Assembly (NCBI GenBank): GCA_023231005.1 | Contig: JALNWG010000015.1 | Coordinates: forward strand, 1-64,000 | Direction: 5' to 3' | DNA: 64,000 nt | Origin: Bacteroidales bacterium | GTDB lineage: Bacteria; Bacteroidota; Bacteroidia; Bacteroidales; FEN-979 | Position numbers and translations under genes: made by a program | Shown here: positions 9,103-16,375 of the stretch, one piece after another | Layout of the letters: every line of letters starts with the position of its first letter | Position numbering within the stretch: position 1 is the first letter of the stretch | The notes under the pieces: model-generated | What the model was told of the DNA's origin: nothing | Database searches by the model: none | Seen by the model: the letters and a program-made list of their open reading frames with translations, nothing else

Positions 9103-11299
9103 CGACTATGATCATGTAACAGGTCAATCGGTCTTTCTTAATGATATGGCGACAGATGACCGTTTGCTGATCGGTAAGGTGATCTACAGCCGGCATCCAC
9201 ATGCCCGCATCAGATCATTGGAGATCAAAGAGGCCTTAAAGGTAAAAGGTGTTCATGCCATTCTCACTGCAAAGGATATTCCAGGTGAAAATCAAATGGG
9301 TACCATTATTCGCGATGAACCTTGTTTAGCCGGCGATACAGTTACCTTTATCGGGCAGGCTATTGTTCTGGTTGCCGCTGAAGATGAAGAGGCGCTGCGG
9401 CAGGCAGAAAAGCTGATCGCGATTGAATTTGAACCGATGGAGCCCATTCTTGATATCGAAACAGCCATGGCTCTGAATGATTTGATCGCCCCGGAACGGA
9501 AAATTGAGCGGGGTGATGTTGTTTCAGCCATGAAGAATGTCCGGCATCATTTGAGTGGAACATTGAAAACCGGTGCCCAGGAACATTGGTATCTCGAAAC
9601 CCAGTCAGCGCTTGCTGTGCCAGGTGAAGGGAGAGAAATCAGGATCTATGCTTCCAGCCAGAGTCCTACTGATACCCAGGCTGTTGTGGCTGGCGTTCTG
9701 GGATTGCTGAAAAATCAGGTAGAGGTTGAAGTGCGTCGTATCGGCGGGGCTTTCGGAGGGAAAGAGACACAGGGAAATCATGTGGCAGCCTGGGCTGCTC
9801 TGCTTGCCAACGCAACCCATTGTCCTGTAAAAATTATCCTTCCCCGCAACGATGACCAGATCATGACCGGAAAACGGCATCGTTTTCTCTCCACGTATGA
9901 AATCGGATTTGATGATGATGGGATGATCCAGGCTTATTCGGTTGAATTGAATGCCGATGCAGGATCGGCAACCGACTTAACCCGGGCGATTCTGGAACGG
10001 GCCATGTTACATGCAGAAAATTGTTATTTTATTCCCCACATCCGGATTGTTGGGAGAGCTTTGAGAACTAACCTCCCGTCGAATACCGCTTTCCGGGGCT
10101 TCGGGGGGCCACAGGGTATGGCTGTGATTGAAAATGCCATTGACCGCGTTGCCCGGTTCCTGAAAAAAGATGCGGCGGAGATCCGGTTCCTGAATTTTTA
10201 CCAGCAACAGGAACGGAATATCACTCCTTATGGAGAAGAAGTGGCGAATAATCACTTGTCCCGGATCTATCAGGATATTCTGGTGTCTTCCGATTATCTT
10301 AACCGAAAAAAAGCGATAGCGCAATTTAACCAGGAAAATGAATTTCTTAAAAAAGGATTGGCACTTACCCCGGTAAAATTCGGAATATCTTTTACTACTG
10401 CCTTTCTGAACCAGGCCGGGGCTCTGGTGAACTGTTACACCGATGGATCTGTTATGGTAAATCATGGCGGAACCGAGATGGGGCAGGGGCTGTATACAAA
10501 AATCCTGCAGATCGCCTCCTCCGAATTGGGCATTCCTCCTGCTATGATCAAAGTAAATGCTACCAATACATCCAAAGTCCCGAATACTTCGCCTACTGCT
10601 GCCTCTTCTGGAAGTGATATCAATGGAATGGCAGTGAAAAATGCGATTGATATCCTGAAATCGAGATTGGCCGGATTGAAGGAAAAGATAAGTCCGGATA
10701 AAGATCTTACTTTTGAAGAGCTTTGTAAATTGGCCCATGAAAACCAGGTTAGTCTGAGCGCTTTTGGTTTTTACAAAACTCCGGGACTTTCGTTCAACCG
10801 TGAGACCGGGAAGGGGCATCCCTTCTTTTATTTTTCCTTTGGAATGGCTGTTTCGGAAGTGATGGTCGATACCCTGACCGGTTCTTATACGCTGTTGCGT
10901 TCCGATATTATTCAGGATGTGGGAGATTCAATTAATGAAGCGATCGACAGGGGACAAACCGAAGGGGGATTTATCCAGGGAGTGGGATGGTGTACCATGG
11001 AGGAGATCAAATGGGATAAGAATGGGAATCTTCTGACCTTTTCGCCGGATACTTATAAAATTCCAACTGTGAATGACATTCCCCCGGATTTCAGGATCAC
11101 ACTATCCAACGTACCGCATGAGGGAACTATCCGGCAGAGTAAAGCTGTGGGGGAACCGCCGTTCATGTTGGGTTTGTCGGTGTGGCTGGCCATCAAAAAT
11201 GCCATCTCGGCTACAAAAAATCATGAAACGGAACCGGAATTTTCACTCCCTGCTACCTATGAAGTTATTTTAATGGCTATAGAAAAGCTGAAAGATTGA
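9074..11299 (+). CDS. xdhB: Xanthine dehydrogenase molybdenum-binding subunit
   Basis: This is the 741-residue Mo-cofactor subunit. The residues equivalent to bovine xanthine oxidase Glu802, Arg880 and Glu1261 are present: Glu231 in GGAFGGKE, Arg341 in TAFRGFGGPQG, and Glu694 in AVGEPPF. This supports true purine (hypoxanthine/xanthine) specificity rather than aldehyde oxidation. The ATG at 9074 is needed to keep the conserved DYDHVTGQSVFLNDM start, so the 29-base overlap with xdhA is real. The next gene overlaps or abuts its stop. Direction in vivo (xanthine to urate, or reduction of urate) cannot be told from sequence; family members in this island context have been linked to both. Confidence 0.93.
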   Translation: MIPENPNYHSDYDHVTGQSVFLNDMATDDRLLIGKVIYSRHPHARIRSLEIKEALKVKGVHAILTAKDIPGENQMGTIIRDEPCLAGDTVTFIGQAIVLVAAEDEEALRQAEKLIAIEFEPMEPILDIETAMALNDLIAPERKIERGDVVSAMKNVRHHLSGTLKTGAQEHWYLETQSALAVPGEGREIRIYASSQSPTDTQAVVAGVLGLLKNQVEVEVRRIGGAFGGKETQGNHVAAWAALLANATHCPVKIILPRNDDQIMTGKRHRFLSTYEIGFDDDGMIQAYSVELNADAGSATDLTRAILERAMLHAENCYFIPHIRIVGRALRTNLPSNTAFRGFGGPQGMAVIENAIDRVARFLKKDAAEIRFLNFYQQQERNITPYGEEVANNHLSRIYQDILVSSDYLNRKKAIAQFNQENEFLKKGLALTPVKFGISFTTAFLNQAGALVNCYTDGSVMVNHGGTEMGQGLYTKILQIASSELGIPPAMIKVNATNTSKVPNTSPTAASSGSDINGMAVKNAIDILKSRLAGLKEKISPDKDLTFEELCKLAHENQVSLSAFGFYKTPGLSFNRETGKGHPFFYFSFGMAVSEVMVDTLTGSYTLLRSDIIQDVGDSINEAIDRGQTEGGFIQGVGWCTMEEIKWDKNGNLLTFSPDTYKIPTVNDIPPDFRITLSNVPHEGTIRQSKAVGEPPFMLGLSVWLAIKNAISATKNHETEPEFSLPATYEVILMAIEKLKD

Positions 11300-11301
11300 G
11301 T

Positions 11302-12513
11302 ATGGCTTTTGAAAATTGTTCTAAGATGAAAGATGAATTGTTGAAAATAAAATCGCTGGCAAAGGAATTTGCCGGATATACAGCCAATAACCTTTCGAAA
11401 CTTGTCAGGATCCGTTCCATGAGCGCTCATGAAAAGGAGGTGGCTGATGAACTTGCACGGCAGATGGCTGAAGCGGGATTCGATGAAGTTCGCATCGATA
11501 AATTGGGGAATGTCATTGGACGGATTGGCCATGGAAAGAAAGTTTTGGTTTTCGACGGGCATATTGATACCGTAGATGTTGGGAACCGGTTGAACTGGCA
11601 AACGGAACCCTTTTCCGGAGCAATTTGCGATGGCTATGTATTTGGCCGCGGATCTGTAGACCAAAAAGGCGGTCCTGCTGCTTTTGTGACTGCCGGGCGC
11701 ATTTTGAAAAAGCTTGCTTTTGACCGTGATCTCACGATTTATTTTACCGGTACGGTGATGGAAGAAGATTGTGACGGATTGTGCTGGAAATACCTGATAG
11801 AAGAGGAAAAGATCGCGCCCGACTGGGTTGTTATAACCGAGCCTACCAACTTGAATATTTATCGGGGTCATCGTGGCAGAATGGAGATGGAAGTCTCTTT
11901 TAAGGGCATTTCAGCCCATGGGTCAGCCCCGGAACGCGGGAAAAATGCTATTTATATGGCTTCCAGAGTTTGTCTCGAAATTGAGAAGCTGAATGAACGA
12001 TTGAAATCCGATGATTTTTTAGGCAAAGGGAGCATCACCATCTCACAGTTTGTTTCAGACAGCCCTTCACTCTGTGCTGTTGCAGACTATGCCAGGATTC
12101 ATCTCGATCGTCGTCTCACCTGGGGGGAAACCAAGGAATCGGCTGTCGCTGAAATTGAGAAAATTGTAAAAAATTTAGATGGGGCTATTGAGGTGCTACA
12201 TTATGAAGAGACGGCCTATACCGGGTTGCGATATGGTATGGAAAAATATTATCCCACGTGGAAAATTGAAGAGGATCATCCTTTGGTTACGAAAGCCCAG
12301 CAAGCCTTTGTTGCCCTTTTTGGTAAAACTCCTGTTATCGACAAATGGACATTTTCGACCAATGGGGTTACCATCAATGGTTATTATAACATCCCCTGTA
12401 TTGGCTTCGGCCCCGGGAATGAAGTGCTGGCACATGCTCCGAATGAAAAGGTGCCGGTGAGCGACCTGGTGGCTGCTTCCGCTTTTTATGCAGCGTTAGC
12501 ATACAGCTTATAG
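11302..12513 (+). CDS. ygeY: YgeY family M20-type metallohydrolase (selenium/purine-island associated)
   Basis: The 403-residue protein of the M20 peptidase/deacylase superfamily keeps the two-zinc site: FDGHIDTVD, GRGSVDQKGG with the bridging Asp, the general-base pair in VMEEDCDG, and a C-terminal histidine in the LAHAPNEKV region. It matches YgeY, a hydrolase that occurs with ygeW, ygfK, ssnA and hyuA in purine-catabolic islands and is thought to cleave an amide or carbamoyl intermediate. The frame can be extended to a TTG at 11296 overlapping the xdhB stop, but the ATG at 11302 is the more ordinary start. The gap to ygeW holds an unusual repeat tract. Confidence 0.9.
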   Translation: MAFENCSKMKDELLKIKSLAKEFAGYTANNLSKLVRIRSMSAHEKEVADELARQMAEAGFDEVRIDKLGNVIGRIGHGKKVLVFDGHIDTVDVGNRLNWQTEPFSGAICDGYVFGRGSVDQKGGPAAFVTAGRILKKLAFDRDLTIYFTGTVMEEDCDGLCWKYLIEEEKIAPDWVVITEPTNLNIYRGHRGRMEMEVSFKGISAHGSAPERGKNAIYMASRVCLEIEKLNERLKSDDFLGKGSITISQFVSDSPSLCAVADYARIHLDRRLTWGETKESAVAEIEKIVKNLDGAIEVLHYEETAYTGLRYGMEKYYPTWKIEEDHPLVTKAQQAFVALFGKTPVIDKWTFSTNGVTINGYYNIPCIGFGPGNEVLAHAPNEKVPVSDLVAASAFYAALAYSL

Positions 12514-12520
12514 TTAGTGA

Positions 12521-12567
12521 GGAATTAGGAATTAGGAATTAGGAATGAGGAATGAATTGGGGGGGGG
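12521..12567 (+). repeat. Heptanucleotide tandem repeat followed by a G9 tract
   Basis: Five consecutive copies of GGAATTA/GGAATGA occupy 12521-12555, and a run of nine G lies at 12559-12567. The tract fills most of the 81-base gap between ygeY and ygeW and ends 27 bases before the ygeW start codon. Both repeat types are prone to slipped-strand mispairing. Confidence 0.9.
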
Positions 12568-12582
12568 AATATTTAATATTTC

Positions 12583-12588
12583 AAGGAG
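12583..12588 (+). promoter_or_regulatory. Strong Shine-Dalgarno sequence AAGGAG of ygeW
   Basis: AAGGAG lies six bases before the ATG at 12595. Canonical sites like this are uncommon in Bacteroidetes and in this window, and it fixes the ygeW start. Confidence 0.7.
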
Positions 12589-12594
12589 TATATT

Positions 12595-13749
12595 ATGACG
12601 GAAGGGCTTTTTCATAAGGATTTTTTATTGACCTGGGAAAAATCCATTGAGGATATCAAAGAAGTATTGTTGGTCGCCGAGACATTGAAATCTTTGAGGG
12701 ACCGGAATATTTCACCCCGCTGTTTTGATTCGGGTCTGGCGATTTCCCAGTTTCGCGATAATTCGACCCGTACGCGGTTCTCTTTTGCTTCGGCTGCCAA
12801 TCTTCTCGGATTGACTGTTCAGGACCTGGATGAGGGGAAATCGCAGATTGCTCATGGGGAAACCGTCAGGGAAACGGCTGCCATGATCTCTTTTCTCAGT
12901 GATGTTATCGGGATTCGCGATGATATGTTTCTTGGGGAAGGGAACAAATATATGCGGGAAGTGGGCAAAGCGCTTGATGAAGCCTTTCACGATGGGGTAC
13001 TGCCTCAGCGTCCGGGTATTATCAATCTTCAATGTGATATTGATCATCCTACCCAGTCTATGGCTGATCTGCTGCATTTGAAATCAGTCTTTGGATCTCT
13101 TTCAAACCTTAAAGGGAAGAAAATTGCCATGACCTGGGCCTATTCGCCCAGTTATGGCAAGCCGCTATCGGTACCTCAGGGGATCATTGGATTGCTGACG
13201 CGTTTTGGAATGCAGGTGGATCTTGCCTTTCCCGATGGGTACGAATTGATCCCGGAAGTGGTGGAATTGGCCGCTTCCCAGGCAAACAAAACCGGTGGAC
13301 AATTCAGGGTGGTTCATGATATGGCGGAGGCTTTTCATGATGCCGATATCGTGTATCCAAAGAGTTGGGCTCCCCTAAGGGTGATGCAAAAACGTACCGG
13401 GTTGCTTCGTGCCGATGACTATGAGGGATTGAAAGTGCTGGAGAGAGAGTGTCTGGTTAACAATGCGAAATTCAAAGGTTGGGAATGTTCCGAAGAAAAG
13501 ATGAAAGGGACCAAAGAAGGGAAAGCGTTGTATATGCATTGCCTGCCGGCAGATATTTCGGGTGTTTCCTGTAAAGAGGGCGAAGTTGCTGCTTCTGTTT
13601 TTGACCGGTACCGGATCGCGTTATACAAACAAGCAGGATTTAAACCTTACATTATTGCTGCGATGATGCTGACCAACCGGTTTGAAAACCCGAAAGAGAT
13701 TCTTCGAAAAATAGCAGATAGAGAAGTTAGTCGTTTTGTTGAAACTTAA
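12595..13749 (+). CDS. ygeW: Knotted carbamoyltransferase YgeW
   Basis: The 384-residue protein of the aspartate/ornithine carbamoyltransferase superfamily has the carbamoyl-phosphate loop NSTRTRF (Ser57-Arg61) and the C-terminal HCLPADI motif. The PSYGKPLSVPQG segment and overall length match YgeW, a transferase whose amino-acceptor substrate is not firmly established. In purine islands it is expected to phosphorolyse a carbamoylated intermediate to carbamoyl phosphate, which could yield ATP if a carbamate kinase acts. No carbamate kinase gene (yqeA) is in the window. It is the last gene of the plus-strand operon. Its final 23 bases overlap the end of hyuA on the other strand. Confidence 0.92.
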   Translation: MTEGLFHKDFLLTWEKSIEDIKEVLLVAETLKSLRDRNISPRCFDSGLAISQFRDNSTRTRFSFASAANLLGLTVQDLDEGKSQIAHGETVRETAAMISFLSDVIGIRDDMFLGEGNKYMREVGKALDEAFHDGVLPQRPGIINLQCDIDHPTQSMADLLHLKSVFGSLSNLKGKKIAMTWAYSPSYGKPLSVPQGIIGLLTRFGMQVDLAFPDGYELIPEVVELAASQANKTGGQFRVVHDMAEAFHDADIVYPKSWAPLRVMQKRTGLLRADDYEGLKVLERECLVNNAKFKGWECSEEKMKGTKEGKALYMHCLPADISGVSCKEGEVAASVFDRYRIALYKQAGFKPYIIAAMMLTNRFENPKEILRKIADREVSRFVET

Positions 13750-15067
13750 TTTCTCCTCCTATCAATACTTTTTCTGCTCTACCCTGAGTGTGAAACCCTT
13801 CATAGATTTCCGAATCACAGTTCGACCGATGTGTTTGTACTGAAATGGTTGTTTCACAGACCGGATCCCAGACTACAATATCTGCATCATATCCCGGTTC
13901 CAGTTTGCCTTTATGGTTTCCGAATCCAAAGATTCTGGCGGGATTGGCTGATACGAGGGCAACAAATTGATTCAAGCTGATCTGGTGGGTGAGAACGCCA
14001 TACGTATATAAAAGCGTTAAACGGTGTTCGATACCCCCGGTGCCATTGGGAATTTTCGTAAAATCGGAAATGCCCTTATCTTTTTGTCCATGGAGGTTAA
14101 AGGGGCAGTGGTCTGTTGAAACCACATCGATGGAGCCATTTGCGACGGCTTCCCACAAACCCTGTTGGTCGTTTTTTTTACGGACTGGTGGGGAAAAAAC
14201 GAAAGGAAGCACATCCCGATCACTCTGTTTAAGGTCGTAAACAGAATCATCGAGGAGAAGGTAATGGGGGCAGGTTTCGCCATAAACGGGTATTCCTGAT
14301 TTTTTTGCTGCAGCTACCATTTCTGCTCCACGGCGGGTTGAGATGTGGACGATATAGGCCGGGCAACCGGTTTGATCCGATAGTTCAATGACTTTTTCGA
14401 TGGCTCTTATTTCCGTTTCCGGGGGTCTTGACCTGGCGTGATACGCTGGCCTCACTTTTCCTTCATTCAAAAGGTTTTTTTGCATCCGGCTAACCATTTC
14501 GCCATCTTCGCAATGTACCATGACCATTCCGTTAGCTGGTTTCACGATATACATGAGTTCTTTCAATTCATGATACCCGATGCCGATGGTTTCACGGTAT
14601 GCCAGATATGCTTTGAAGGAGGTCACGCCAAATTTTTCCATGCAGGGCAGAATTTCGGCTGCAATGGCAGGATTCCATTCACTGATTCCCAGGTGAAGAT
14701 CCCAGCAGGCAAGACTTGATTTTGCCTCAATCTTTCTTTTTATCAGTGCATCTGAAAGCGATTGGCCACGTATCGGAGTAACGAAATCCATGATGGAAGT
14801 AGTGCCTCCTGATAAGGCGGCTTGACTTCCTGAAAGAAAATCATCGCAGGAATTTCCTGCCGGTGTGGGCAATGCCAGATGAACGTGTGGATCGAATCCC
14901 CCGGGAATGATATATTTTCCGGAAGCATCCAGAATTTGATATCCGGAATAGGAGGCGAGGTCAAGATTACCGCAAGAGACAATTTTCCCATCCCGAATGG
15001 CAATATCCGCTTTTTGTTTTTGATTGCCAGATATCACAGTTCCGTTGATGATCAGGATAGAATTCAT
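13727..15067 (-). CDS. hyuA: Dihydropyrimidinase/D-hydantoinase family amidohydrolase
   Basis: The 446-residue cyclic amidohydrolase has a complete binuclear metal site: His61 and His63 in GGFDPHVHL, Lys152 (the carbamylated lysine) in TSFKAYLAYR, His185 in MVHCEDG, His241 in IVHISTRRG and Asp319 in STDHCPF. It opens cyclic ureides such as hydantoins or dihydropyrimidines by hydrolysing the ring amide. E. coli hyuA sits in the equivalent ygeWXY-hyuA-ygfK-ssnA island. Here it is the last gene of the minus-strand operon, seven bases after ssnA. The natural ring substrate is inferred to be a purine breakdown product and is not shown by the sequence. Confidence 0.93.
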   Translation of the reverse strand: MNSILIINGTVISGNQKQKADIAIRDGKIVSCGNLDLASYSGYQILDASGKYIIPGGFDPHVHLALPTPAGNSCDDFLSGSQAALSGGTTSIMDFVTPIRGQSLSDALIKRKIEAKSSLACWDLHLGISEWNPAIAAEILPCMEKFGVTSFKAYLAYRETIGIGYHELKELMYIVKPANGMVMVHCEDGEMVSRMQKNLLNEGKVRPAYHARSRPPETEIRAIEKVIELSDQTGCPAYIVHISTRRGAEMVAAAKKSGIPVYGETCPHYLLLDDSVYDLKQSDRDVLPFVFSPPVRKKNDQQGLWEAVANGSIDVVSTDHCPFNLHGQKDKGISDFTKIPNGTGGIEHRLTLLYTYGVLTHQISLNQFVALVSANPARIFGFGNHKGKLEPGYDADIVVWDPVCETTISVQTHRSNCDSEIYEGFHTQGRAEKVLIGGEIKFQQND

Positions 15068-15074
15068 GATTGCA

Positions 15075-16337
15075 TTATTTCATTCTTTCCCAAAGCCGTT
15101 TGGCCTGAATCCTTGATTCCCGAAGAATATCCTGTTCGTTAACTGTAAGGAGGTTCCCTTTTTCAACGATCAGTTTTCCCTGGGAAATCACGTGAGAAAC
15201 ATGTTTCGATTCGAGGCCGAAAAGAAAATGACCGGGAAAATTTTCGTGGGTGAACGGAGTTGGAGTGGGGTAATCGAATACAACCAAATTGTTTTCTCCA
15301 TCGCCAGCAAAATGATTTTCATCAAGGTAATGATGAATATTGCGAAATCGTTGATAGGTGCCGTCATAATCGAGGGTGTCGGCTTGTTTTCCGGCAAAAA
15401 AAGCAGCTTTGGCCGACCGGAGCATATCGCTGTACATGCCATCGGTGCCAAGCATGATGTGAGGCCCCAGACCGCTTGATTGGAACAACCCGACGGCATT
15501 GTTCAGATTGCTTTCCATGTTTTGTACGACCCAGGCAGGAGAAGCAGCTACCAGGGCTTTTTCATGGTCATCAAGGTGGAGACAATGAGCCAGGATGGTT
15601 TTCGAAAATTGCAATGCCCCGGCATTGGTCAGACGTTCAATAATTCTTTGGTGATAATGATGGACACAATGTTGTTCATCGGAAATATCTTCCGCTACAT
15701 GAATATGGATTCCTGAATTATTGTCTTTTGCAAGCCGCATGGCCGATTGTAATGTGCTATTTCCCACAGTACAAGAAGCATGTAATCCAACCAGACCCTG
15801 GTGGTTGGAAAGGTATTGATCGGTTTCGGAAAGGCCGATTTTTGCGATATCCAATCCATCGCGATCCGATATTTCATAACATAAAAGATGACCGACACCC
15901 ACCTGATCGAATGCCCGGGCGATGATTGCAAGACTACCTTGTATGGCATGGGGGGAGGCATGATGGTCGATGATAAAAGTGACTCCGTTTTTTGCAGAGG
16001 CCATGGCTGTTACCAACGCGGAAGCCTGGAGAATGTCTGCATCAATTGCTTTATCGAGTGTCCACCAAACAAATTTTAATATTTCCAGAAAATTTTCCGG
16101 ATTTTTTCCGGGAGAAGGCATTCCACGCGACAATGCCGAGTAGGCATGATGATGTCCATTTGCAAAAGATTTTGTAATGAATTTTCCGGTGCAATCAATT
16201 ACCCGGCAATCCTTGATTTCGTGAAAGTTCCCGGAAAATCTGAGGGCCCCGGCCGATCCCGGTTCAACCAAAATATCTGTTTGTATGAATTCCAGGGTTT
16301 GCCAGTCAATAAAGGTGCCGTTTTTAAGTATGAGCAT
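15075..16337 (-). CDS. ssnA: SsnA-like putative aminohydrolase
   Basis: The 420-residue amidohydrolase-superfamily protein has a mononuclear-type metal site: NGHHHAYSALSRG near residue 61, HVAED around 210, AHCLHLDDHE around 245 and GTDGMYSDM around 300. This set, and the long helical segment rich in aromatic residues after the first motif, match SsnA. SsnA is the aminohydrolase linked to selenium-dependent molybdenum hydroxylase clusters, related to chlorohydrolases and guanine/cytosine deaminases. It probably deaminates or hydrolyses a purine-derived intermediate. A possible promoter box lies directly upstream, so it may be expressed both from the ygfK promoter and on its own with hyuA. Confidence 0.9.
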   Translation of the reverse strand: MLILKNGTFIDWQTLEFIQTDILVEPGSAGALRFSGNFHEIKDCRVIDCTGKFITKSFANGHHHAYSALSRGMPSPGKNPENFLEILKFVWWTLDKAIDADILQASALVTAMASAKNGVTFIIDHHASPHAIQGSLAIIARAFDQVGVGHLLCYEISDRDGLDIAKIGLSETDQYLSNHQGLVGLHASCTVGNSTLQSAMRLAKDNNSGIHIHVAEDISDEQHCVHHYHQRIIERLTNAGALQFSKTILAHCLHLDDHEKALVAASPAWVVQNMESNLNNAVGLFQSSGLGPHIMLGTDGMYSDMLRSAKAAFFAGKQADTLDYDGTYQRFRNIHHYLDENHFAGDGENNLVVFDYPTPTPFTHENFPGHFLFGLESKHVSHVISQGKLIVEKGNLLTVNEQDILRESRIQAKRLWERMK

Positions 16338-16360
16338 GATTCAGTGGGTTCATTCGTATA

Positions 16361-16368
16361 CAAAATTA
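16361..16368 (-). promoter_or_regulatory. Possible internal promoter box TAATTTTG upstream of ssnA
   Basis: The minus strand reads TAATTTTG 23 bases before the ssnA ATG, in the 38-base gap after the XdhD-like gene. It fits TAnnTTTG exactly, but the region is AT-rich and could carry it by chance. Confidence 0.4.
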
Positions 16369-16375
16369 TCAATTA

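Noticed and set aside
10007..10819. Long open frame (270 codons) on the minus strand
   Set aside because: It lies wholly inside xdhB, whose motifs are unambiguous. The translation has no recognisable domain and is a by-product of codon bias on the other strand.
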